NCBI GenBank assembly: GCA_937975725.1
Contig: CALJUL010000007.1
Span: 1-20,318, forward strand
Direction: 5' to 3'
Source of the DNA: an uncultured Pseudoxanthomonas sp.
GTDB lineage: Bacteria; Pseudomonadota; Gammaproteobacteria; Xanthomonadales; Xanthomonadaceae
Length of the DNA stretch: 20,318 nucleotides
Within the stretch, counting starts at the first letter, position 1. Each line of letters begins with the position of its first letter. The translations under genes were made by a program, and so were the position numbers. Shown piece after piece: positions 6,238 through 13,012 of the stretch. The notes below the pieces were generated by a model. That model was not told the origin of the DNA and did no database searches. It saw only the letters and a list, made by a program, of their open reading frames with translations.

Positions 6238-6262
6238 GGAACCCGACCGTCCCGCCGGCGCA

Positions 6263-7708
6263 TCACGCCAGCAGTAGCATCGCGATGCTGCCGGCCGCGT
6301 CGCGGCCTTCGGCGACGGCGGTGACTACCAGGTCGGCGCCGCGCACGGCGTCGCCGCCGGCGAACAGCCGGGGGTGGGTGGTCTGGTAGGGCAGGCGGTC
6401 GCCGCCGCCGGCGACGATGCGGCCGTTGGGCGTGCCTTCCACGCCCTGTTCGGCCAACCACGCCGGCACGCTGGGCGAGAAGCCGAAGGCGATGATGACC
6501 ACGTCTGCTTCCAGCACCGATTCGCTGCCTTCGATGGGCACCGCGTTGCGGCGGCCGCGTTCGTCGGGTTCGCCCAGCGTGGTCTCCACCACCTGCACGC
6601 CGGCGGCCTTGCCGTCTTCGCCGGCGACGATGCCCAGCGGCTGGCGGTTGAACAGGAAGCGCACGCCTTCCTCGCGCGCGTTGGCGACCTCGCGCGCGGA
6701 ACCGGGCATGTTGGCCTCGTCGCGGCGGTAGGCGCAGGTCACGCGCGCCGCGCCCAGGCGGATCGCACTGCGCACGCAGTCCATGCCGGTGTCGCCGCCG
6801 CCCAGCACCACCACGCGCTTGCCGTGCAGGTCGGGCACGGCAAGCTTGTCCTCCCAGCCGGCGATGGGCCGGCCCCAGGGATCGTTGCCGCCGACGATGC
6901 GGCCGTTCTGCACCAGGAACGGCAACGCCGGCAGCACGCCGTCCAGGTCCTGGCCGGGCAGGCCGCCGTTGGTGTAGCGGTAGGCGCCGGTGCCGAGGAA
7001 CACCGCGTCGTATTCCTCCAGCAAATGCGCCAGCGTCACCTCGCGGCCGATTTCCACGCCCAGGCGGAACTCCACGCCCATGCCTTCCAGCACCTCGCGG
7101 CGCTGCGCGATGACGCTCTTGTCCAGCTTGAAGGTGGGGATGCCGAACTGCAGCAGCCCGCCGATCTGCTCGTAGCGGTCGTACACCACCGCGTGGATGC
7201 CGGCGCGCGCCAGGCGGTCGGCGCAGGCCAGGCCCGCCGGCCCGGCGCCGACCACGGCCACGCGCTTGCCGGTGGCCTGCACGTCGCTCAGGTCCGGGCG
7301 CCAGCCGCTCGCCAGCGCGGTGTCGACGATGTACTTCTCCACCGCGCCGATGGTGACCGCGCCGAATTCCTCCAGCGTGCAACTGCCTTCGCACAGGCGG
7401 TCCTGCGGGCACACGCGGCCGCAGACTTCCGGCAGCGGGTTGGTGGAATGGCACAGCGCAGCGGCTTCCTCGATGCGGTTCTCCTGCACCAGTTGCAGCC
7501 ACTGCGGGATGGCGTTGTGCACCGGGCACTTCCAACTGCAGTAGGGATTGCCGCAGTCAAGGCAGCGGCCGGCCTGGTACTGCGCCTCTTCCTTGCCGAA
7601 CCTGCCGTACAGCTCGCCCCAGTCGCCGGACGTGCGCAGTTCCAGCGGGATGCGCTGCGGCATGGTGCGCGGCAGGTCGAGGAACTGGAAGACGTGCTTC
7701 TTGCTCAT
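6263..7708 (-). CDS. gltD: glutamate synthase (NADPH) small subunit
   Basis: The beta subunit passes electrons from NADPH through FAD and two [4Fe-4S] clusters to GltB for glutamate formation. The protein is 481 aa, the normal length. The N-terminal ferredoxin-like domain has C49, C52, C57 and C61 (CLDCGNPYCSWKC), then C96, C100, C106 and C110 (CGRVCPQDRLCEGSC). The FAD site GAGPAG is at 154-159. The NADPH site GGGDTGMDC is near residue 300. The C-terminal ATG-like stretch (THPRLFAGGDAVRGADLVVTA) closes the FAD site. The ATG at 7708 has GAGG eight bases upstream. It lies 207 nt after gltB on the same strand. The long spacer carries hairpins rather than a clear promoter, so co-transcription with gltB is likely but the ratio may be set there. 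Confidence 0.96.
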   Translation of the reverse strand: MSKKHVFQFLDLPRTMPQRIPLELRTSGDWGELYGRFGKEEAQYQAGRCLDCGNPYCSWKCPVHNAIPQWLQLVQENRIEEAAALCHSTNPLPEVCGRVCPQDRLCEGSCTLEEFGAVTIGAVEKYIVDTALASGWRPDLSDVQATGKRVAVVGAGPAGLACADRLARAGIHAVVYDRYEQIGGLLQFGIPTFKLDKSVIAQRREVLEGMGVEFRLGVEIGREVTLAHLLEEYDAVFLGTGAYRYTNGGLPGQDLDGVLPALPFLVQNGRIVGGNDPWGRPIAGWEDKLAVPDLHGKRVVVLGGGDTGMDCVRSAIRLGAARVTCAYRRDEANMPGSAREVANAREEGVRFLFNRQPLGIVAGEDGKAAGVQVVETTLGEPDERGRRNAVPIEGSESVLEADVVIIAFGFSPSVPAWLAEQGVEGTPNGRIVAGGGDRLPYQTTHPRLFAGGDAVRGADLVVTAVAEGRDAAGSIAMLLLA

Positions 7709-7724
7709 GGGTGCAACCTCAACT

Positions 7725-7760
7725 CCCTCCCCCGTTCACGGGGGAGGGTTGGGTGGGGGG
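7725..7760. repeat. C-rich hairpin with plus-strand G-quadruplex motif in the gltB-gltD spacer
   Basis: CCCTCCCCCG-TTCA-CGGGGGAGGG (7725-7748) is a perfect 10-bp stem. The plus strand continues as G5-A-G3-TT-G3-T-G6 (7740-7760), a canonical four-tract G-quadruplex motif with 1-2-nt loops. The plus strand is the template for gltBD. The element resembles the common dispersed CTCCCTCTCCC-type intergenic repeat of related bacteria. Confidence 0.65.
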
Positions 7761-7866
7761 AAGGTCGGAGCCGGGCGCGCGTGGATGCAGTGATTTTTTC
7801 GAGTGCCGGCTCCGTGCCGGAAACGAGGAAGTGGCCGCACCGGCTTCGGCCTGCCCCCATCCCGGT

Positions 7867-7888
7867 CTTCCCCCGCACGCGGGGGAAG
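7867..7888. repeat. second C-rich hairpin in the gltB-gltD spacer
   Basis: CTTCCCCCG-CACG-CGGGGGAAG is a perfect 9-bp stem with a 4-nt loop, 28 nt past the gltB stop. It is similar in build to the hairpin at 7725-7748 and is probably the same class of dispersed element. On the gltBD transcript it would form a stable RNA stem after gltB without a U-tract, so attenuation or mRNA protection is possible. Confidence 0.6.
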
Positions 7889-7915
7889 GGGCAAATCCAA
7901 GGCGGCGGAACGCAC

Positions 7916-10900
7916 TCATGCCGCACGCCTCAGCGTCTCGTTCAGCGAATCGATGCTCGCCGCCTTCGGCTTCACCAGCCAGAACTTGCCCACGTAGTCG
8001 CGGAACTCGTCCAGGATCTGCTGCGCCCAGATGCTGCCGGTCAGCTCGCGGTGGCGCGCGACCAGGGTGTGCAGGTGCTGGCGGTGGCTCTCGAAGCCTT
8101 CCGGGCTGATGCGGTGGATGTCGATCAGCTCGTGGTTGTAGCGGTCGACGAAATCGCGGTCCAGGTCCAGCACGTAGGCCAGGCCGCCGGTGAAGCCGGC
8201 GCCGAAGTTCAGGCCCACCTTGCCCAGCACCAGCACGATGCCGTCGGTCATGTACTCGCAGCAATGGTCGCCGGCACCTTCGATCACCGCCAGCGCGCCG
8301 GAGTTGCGCACGCCGAAGCGCTCGCCCGCGCGGCCGGCGGCGAACAGCTCGCCGCCCGTCGCGCCGTACAGGCAGGTGTTGCCGACGATCGGCGTGTTGC
8401 GCGCCTCGAAGCGCGCGCCGCGCGGCGGACGCACCACCAGCCGGCCGCCGGCCATGCCCTTGCCGACGTAGTCATTGGCCTCGCCTTCCAGTTCCATGTG
8501 CAGGCCGCCGGCGTTGAACGCGCCGAAGCTCTGCCCGGCGGTGCCGCGGAAGCGCAGGGTCAGCGGCGCGTCGGCCATGCCCTGGTTGCCGTGCTGGCGC
8601 GCGATGGCACCGGACAGGCGCGTGCCGATGCTGCGGTCGGTGTTGTGGATCAGGAAGCGGTGCTCGCCGCCGCTCTTCTTCCGGATCGGTTCGGCCAGCA
8701 GGCCGTCGAGCTGGGTGGCCAGGCTGTCGGGCGATTCGTACAGGCGCTGCGCCGCGCAGGCTTCGCCGCCGTCGTGGCGCGCGCCCGCCAGCAGGCGCGA
8801 CAGGTCGATGTTGACGCCTTCGCGCGGCGACACGTCGATGCGCTCCAGCAGGTCGGTGCGGCCGACGATCTCGTCCAGCGACTTGGCGCCCAGATAGGAC
8901 AGCCACTGCCGCACTTCCTCGCTGAGCAGGCGGAAGAAGTTCTCCACCCGCTCCGGCAGACCGGTGAAGTACTGGGTGCGCAGGCGTTCGTCCTGGGTCG
9001 CCACGCCGGTGGCGCAGTTGTTGAGGTGGCAGATGCGCAGGTACTTGCAGCCCAGCACGATCATCGGCCCGGTGCCGAAGCCGAAGCTGTCCGCGCCCAG
9101 CAGCGCGGCCTTCACCACGTCCAGGCCGGTCTTCAGGCCGCCGTCGGTCTGCAACACGGCGCGGTCGCGCAACTGGTTGGTCACCAGCGCCTGGTGCGCC
9201 TCGGCCACGCCGAGCTCCCACGGCACGCCGGCGTAGCGGATCGAGCTGATCGGGCTGGCGCCGGTGCCGCCGTCGTGGCCGGACACGGTGATCAGGTCGG
9301 CGCCGGCCTTGACCACGCCGGCCGCGATGGTGCCCACGCCCGCGTGCGAAACCAGCTTCACCGACACCAGCGCGGTCGGGTTGACCTGCTTGAGGTCGTA
9401 GATCAGTTGCGCCAGGTCTTCGATGGAATAGATGTCGTGGTGCGGCGGCGGCGAGATCAGGCCGATGCCGGGCCGGGCGTAGCGCAGCCGCGCGATCAGT
9501 TCGTTGACCTTGTGGCCGGGCAATTGGCCGCCCTCGCCGGGCTTGGCGCCCTGCGCGACCTTGATCTGCAGCACTTCGGCGTTGACCAGGTATTCCGGGG
9601 TCACGCCGAAGCGGCCGGAGGCGACCTGCTTGATCTTGCTGCGCTTCTCGGTGCCGTAGCGCGCGGGGTCTTCGCCGCCTTCGCCGGAATTGCTGCGTCC
9701 GCCCAGGCGGTTCATCGCGATGGCGAGCGCCTCGTGCGCTTCCGGCGACAGCGCGCCCAGGCTGATCGCGGCGGTGTCGAAGCGGCGCAGCAGGTCGGAG
9801 GCGTCCGCCACCTGCTCCAGCGGCGTCGGCACGTCGGCCTTCTTCAGCCGCAGCAGGTCGCGCAGCGCCGACGGCGGGCGCGAGTTGACGGCATCGGCGT
9901 AGGCCTGCCAGTCGCGGGCGTCGCCGGTGCGGGTCGCGCGCTGCAGCGTGGTCACCACGTCCGGGTTGTACATGTGGTACTCGCCGCCATGCACGTACTT
10001 GAGCAGGCCGCCGACCTCGGGCACTTCGCGGTCGTTCCAGGCGCGCGCTTCCAGTTGCCGCGCTTCCAGGTCGAGCCGCTCGAAGCCGACGCCGCCGATC
10101 CGCGACGGCGTTTCGGCGAAGCACAGGTCCACCACGTCCGGGTCCAGCCCGACGATCTCGAACAACTGCGCGCCGCGGTAGCTGCTGATGGTGCAGATGC
10201 CCATCTTGGAGATGATCTTGGACAGGCCCTTGTAGATGCCCTTGCGGTAGCTGCGGCCGATCTGCGCCTGCTCGCCGCCCTTCTTGAGTTGCAGGATGCC
10301 GCGGCGGCCCAGGTCGAACAGGGTCTGGTAGGCCAGGTACGGGTACACCGCGGTGGCGCCGACGCCGATCAGGCAGGCCATGTGGTGCGCGTCGCGCGCG
10401 GTGCCGGTCTCGATGATCAGGTTGACGTCGCAGCGCAGGCCCGCGCGGCACAGGTGGTGGTGCACCGCGCCGGTGGCCAGCAGCGCGTGCGCCATCGGCC
10501 GGCCCGGCTGCGGGTAGCGGTCGGACAGCAGCAGCATGACGTCGCCGTCGCGCGCGGCCTGCTCGACCTCGCGGCAGATCCGCTCCAGCCCGGCCTTCAG
10601 CCCTTCCCCGGGCGCGTAGGACAGGTCGATCAGCCGGTTCTTCTGCACGTATTGCGGCATCTTCAGCAACTGCCGCAGCTTGCGCTGGCTGAGCACCGGC
10701 GAGTTGAGGATGACGTGGTTCACCGTCTCCGCGCCGGCGTGGAAGATGTTGGTCTCCTTGCCCAGTTGCGTGGTCAGCGACATCACGCAGTCTTCGCGCA
10801 GCGGATCGATCGGCGGATTGGTCACCTGCGCGAACGCCTGGCGGAAGTAGTCGTACAGCGGCCGCGTCTGCCGGCTCAGCACCGCCATCGGCGTGTCGTC

Positions 10901-12376
10901 GCCCATCGAGCCGGTGGCTTCCTGCTCGGTCTCGGCCAGCGGGCGCAGCACTTGCTCCACTTCCTCGGTGCTGAGCTGGTACAGCTTGTGGTAGCCGCGC
11001 AGGGTGCGCTCGTCGAACGGCTCCTCGACCAGCGAGGGATCGATCAGCTCGGTCTGCAGGTAGGTCACGCCCTGGTGCAGCCATTGCTTGTACGGCGCGC
11101 GGCCGCGGTTGATGCGGTCCACCGCCTCGCTGTCCAGCAGGTCGCCGCGGCGCAGGTCGATGGCCATCATCTCGCCCGGGCCCAGCTTGCCCTTGCGGGT
11201 GACGCGCTCGGCCGGCACTTCCCACACGCCGGCCTCGCTGGCGACGATGAAGTGGCGGTCGCTGGTCAGCATCCAGCGCGCCGGGCGCAGGCCGTTGCGG
11301 TCCAGCGTGCAGGCGGCGTAGCGCGCATCCATCGAGACGATGCCGGCGGGGCCGTCCCACGGCTCGGTGTTGAGACCGTAGAACTCGTAGAACGCGGCCA
11401 GGTCGGCGTCCTTGAATTCCAGCGACTGCGTGGCCGGCGGCACCAGGATGCGCAGCGCCTGGATCAGTTCCATGCCGCCTGCGACCAGCAGCTCCAGCAT
11501 GTTGTCCAGGCTCTGCGAATCGGAGCCGTGCATGGAGATGACCGGATCGAACTCGGCGATGTCGAAGCGCGGCGTATTCCACACCTTGCTGCGCGCCTGC
11601 GCCCAGCGCCGGTTGCCCTCGATGGTGTTGATCTCGCCGTTGTGCGCCAGCAGGCGGAACGGATGCGCCAGCGGCCAGCGCGGCAGCGTGTTGGTGGAGA
11701 AGCGCTGGTGGAACACCACCGCGCTGCTGGCCAGTTCGCCGCGTTGCAGGTCGGGGTAGAAGGTCGACAGCTTGTCCGGCAGCACCATGCCCTTGTAGCC
11801 GATGGCGTGCGGCGACAGCGTGACCACGTAGAAGTCGGGCACGGACGCGCGCAGGCGCTGCTCGGCGCGGCGGCGGGCGAGGAACAGCGCCAGGGTGAAC
11901 GCATCGTCGTCCTGGCCGTCGCCGGCCTCGGCGAAGACCTGCTCGATGCGCGGCAAGGTGTCCTTGGCCAGTTGGCCGCAGACCGCGTCGTCGGTCGGCG
12001 GCACGCGCCAGCCCTTGGCGACGGTACCGGCTCGGACGAGTTCGGCTTCCAGTGCGGCGCGGCATTCGGCGGCCTGCGCCGCGTCGTGCGGCAGGAACAC
12101 CAGGCCAGCGGCGTAGCGCGCGCCCAGCGCGATGCCGGCTTCGGCAGCGAGCGCGCGCAGGAAGGCGTCCGGTTTGCGGATCAGCAGACCGCAGCCATCG
12201 CCGGTGAGGCCGTCGGCGGCGACGCCGCCGCGGTGGGTCATGCGCGAAAGCGCGGCGATGGCGGTGTCGACCAGCGCGCGCGAGGGCTGGTCGTCGAGCT
12301 GCGCGATCATGCCGAAACCGCATGCGTCGCGTTCGTCGTTCGGGTCGTAGAGCCCTTGGCGACAGCGAGGGGCCAT
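7916..12376 (-). CDS. gltB: glutamate synthase (NADPH) large subunit
   Basis: The alpha subunit hydrolyses glutamine and channels ammonia to 2-oxoglutarate, making glutamate in the cytoplasm. The protein is 1486 aa, the usual length. Order of domains: class-II amidotransferase with an 18-aa propeptide and nucleophile C19 (DACGFGM); a central domain; the FMN-binding synthase barrel (SGHDGGTGASPISSI); the [3Fe-4S] ligands C1110, C1116 and C1121 (CKYLRICHLNNC); and the C-terminal GXGXG helix domain (GGELFAAGRAGERFGVRNSG). The ATG at 12376 was chosen because GAGG lies just upstream and it gives a normal short propeptide; an in-frame start at 12430 would add 18 residues. First gene of gltB-gltD. 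A dyad-rich region upstream may be the control region. Confidence 0.97.
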   Translation of the reverse strand: MAPRCRQGLYDPNDERDACGFGMIAQLDDQPSRALVDTAIAALSRMTHRGGVAADGLTGDGCGLLIRKPDAFLRALAAEAGIALGARYAAGLVFLPHDAAQAAECRAALEAELVRAGTVAKGWRVPPTDDAVCGQLAKDTLPRIEQVFAEAGDGQDDDAFTLALFLARRRAEQRLRASVPDFYVVTLSPHAIGYKGMVLPDKLSTFYPDLQRGELASSAVVFHQRFSTNTLPRWPLAHPFRLLAHNGEINTIEGNRRWAQARSKVWNTPRFDIAEFDPVISMHGSDSQSLDNMLELLVAGGMELIQALRILVPPATQSLEFKDADLAAFYEFYGLNTEPWDGPAGIVSMDARYAACTLDRNGLRPARWMLTSDRHFIVASEAGVWEVPAERVTRKGKLGPGEMMAIDLRRGDLLDSEAVDRINRGRAPYKQWLHQGVTYLQTELIDPSLVEEPFDERTLRGYHKLYQLSTEEVEQVLRPLAETEQEATGSMGDDTPMAVLSRQTRPLYDYFRQAFAQVTNPPIDPLREDCVMSLTTQLGKETNIFHAGAETVNHVILNSPVLSQRKLRQLLKMPQYVQKNRLIDLSYAPGEGLKAGLERICREVEQAARDGDVMLLLSDRYPQPGRPMAHALLATGAVHHHLCRAGLRCDVNLIIETGTARDAHHMACLIGVGATAVYPYLAYQTLFDLGRRGILQLKKGGEQAQIGRSYRKGIYKGLSKIISKMGICTISSYRGAQLFEIVGLDPDVVDLCFAETPSRIGGVGFERLDLEARQLEARAWNDREVPEVGGLLKYVHGGEYHMYNPDVVTTLQRATRTGDARDWQAYADAVNSRPPSALRDLLRLKKADVPTPLEQVADASDLLRRFDTAAISLGALSPEAHEALAIAMNRLGGRSNSGEGGEDPARYGTEKRSKIKQVASGRFGVTPEYLVNAEVLQIKVAQGAKPGEGGQLPGHKVNELIARLRYARPGIGLISPPPHHDIYSIEDLAQLIYDLKQVNPTALVSVKLVSHAGVGTIAAGVVKAGADLITVSGHDGGTGASPISSIRYAGVPWELGVAEAHQALVTNQLRDRAVLQTDGGLKTGLDVVKAALLGADSFGFGTGPMIVLGCKYLRICHLNNCATGVATQDERLRTQYFTGLPERVENFFRLLSEEVRQWLSYLGAKSLDEIVGRTDLLERIDVSPREGVNIDLSRLLAGARHDGGEACAAQRLYESPDSLATQLDGLLAEPIRKKSGGEHRFLIHNTDRSIGTRLSGAIARQHGNQGMADAPLTLRFRGTAGQSFGAFNAGGLHMELEGEANDYVGKGMAGGRLVVRPPRGARFEARNTPIVGNTCLYGATGGELFAAGRAGERFGVRNSGALAVIEGAGDHCCEYMTDGIVLVLGKVGLNFGAGFTGGLAYVLDLDRDFVDRYNHELIDIHRISPEGFESHRQHLHTLVARHRELTGSIWAQQILDEFRDYVGKFWLVKPKAASIDSLNETLRRAA

Positions 12377-12467
12377 GTCTGCCTCAAACCGGAGTGACGG
12401 CGGCACCGTGCCCTGCCCATGCAGAGGCACTTCGAAATGACGCCGGAAGCCCGACTAAATCACAGAT

Positions 12468-12522
12468 GTTGCGGTGCCGCAACAACACCGGTTGCGCACC
12501 AGCCCTTGGTTGCAGAAGCAAC
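12468..12522. promoter_or_regulatory. cluster of GTTGC/GCAAC dyads upstream of gltB
   Basis: GTTGCGGTGCCGCAAC (12468-12483) has perfect 7-bp arms around two bases. A half-site GTTGCG follows at 12491. A second dyad, GTTGC-AGAA-GCAAC, is at 12509-12522 and runs into six Ts on the plus strand. On the minus strand, TTGCGG and TTTAGT, 17 bp apart, could be weak -35 and -10 elements for gltB. Repeated half-sites suggest a regulator-binding region. Which protein binds cannot be told. Confidence 0.4.
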
Positions 12523-12557
12523 TTTTTTCATGGCGTGCTGCTGCACGCGAGGCAACG

Positions 12558-12583
12558 AAAAACCGCCTGCTCGCGCAGGCGGT
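12558..12583 (-). terminator. rho-independent terminator of the MoxR/Bat-I78 operon
   Basis: Stem ACCGCCTGC / GCAGGCGGT of nine perfect pairs (12562-12570 with 12575-12583), 4-nt loop, and on the minus strand a run of five Ts right after the stem. It starts 31 nt after the stop of the I78 lipoprotein gene and separates that operon from gltB. Confidence 0.88.
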
Positions 12584-12613
12584 CCGGGTCGATCGGAAAG
12601 CGGTGGAAACGGC

Positions 12614-12976
12614 TCAGCCGCAGTTGACCGACGTCGCCACGCCCTTCTCGTCCAGGATCACGTTCAGGCGGCTCGGGTTGAATTCCATCGTCGCCGCGTC
12701 GCCGGGCTTGAGGCTGCGCACGAGCTGCGACTTGCTGTCGGTGCGCGCCTGTTCGATGTCCTTCTCCTCCGGCGTCTTGCCGATGATCCACTGCGCCTGG
12801 GTGTCGTCGCAGCTACCGGTGAGCGCGTCGGCCGGTGCGGCGTCGGTCGGCGGCGTGGCGGCTTCGGCGGCGGCGGCCTGCGACTGTTCGGTGGCGGCGG
12901 TCTGTTCGTCGGGCGCCGGCGAGCAGGCGGCGAGCGTGAGGGTCAACAGCAGGGCGGGCATCGCCGGTCGGATCAT
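12614..12976 (-). CDS. peptidase inhibitor I78 family lipoprotein
   Basis: A 120-aa lipoprotein. The signal peptide is MIRPAMPALLLTLTLAAC, with lipobox LAAC and lipidated C18. S19 follows, so outer-membrane sorting by Lol is expected. An Ala/Gln/Glu-rich linker (19-55) leads to an I78 inhibitor domain of about 65 aa: GSCDDTQAQWIIGK at its start, SLKPGDAATMEFNPSRLNVILDE in the middle, and a closing VNCG. The two cysteines probably form the family's disulfide. I78 proteins inhibit serine proteases such as subtilisin-like enzymes (family knowledge). The ATG at 12976 was chosen because GGAG precedes it and the signal peptide then starts at residue 1. It is the last gene of the MoxR/Bat cluster, 36 nt after its neighbour with no promoter or terminator visible between them. 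A strong terminator follows. Confidence 0.85.
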   Translation of the reverse strand: MIRPAMPALLLTLTLAACSPAPDEQTAATEQSQAAAAEAATPPTDAAPADALTGSCDDTQAQWIIGKTPEEKDIEQARTDSKSQLVRSLKPGDAATMEFNPSRLNVILDEKGVATSVNCG

Positions 12977-13012
12977 GCGGCACTCCAATGGGATGGTGGC
13001 AGGTGGCAAGGA

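Larger units (their letters stand above)
5746..6262. other. 517-bp gene-free spacer between convergent genes
   Basis: The spacer lies between the stops of the alcohol dehydrogenase gene and gltD. It holds a REP doublet (5827-5920), a stem-loop (5975-6007), a single REP (6076-6099) and an inverted repeat (6181-6237). Open frames here translate REPs (VGATQVATG, RERRESR) and lack ribosome-binding sites, so none is called as a gene. The REP doublet and the dyads near gltD may end transcription from either side. Confidence 0.75.

Noticed and set aside
5780..6389. Short open frames in the spacer between the alcohol dehydrogenase gene and gltD
   Set aside because: They translate REP elements (VGATQVATG, WERRESRP type strings), lack ribosome-binding sites and have no domain. 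Such frames are a known source of false hypothetical proteins in this group.
6374..12397. A 2007-codon open frame on the plus strand across gltD, the spacer and gltB
   Set aside because: It is antisense to two certain genes. Very high GC3 removes stops from the opposite frame, and its translation is low-complexity A/H/R/Q/V/G with no domain.
12509..12528. Plus-strand intrinsic terminator (GTTGC-AGAA-GCAAC followed by six Ts)
   Set aside because: No plus-strand gene lies upstream and the stem is only five pairs. It is better seen as part of the dyad cluster upstream of gltB.
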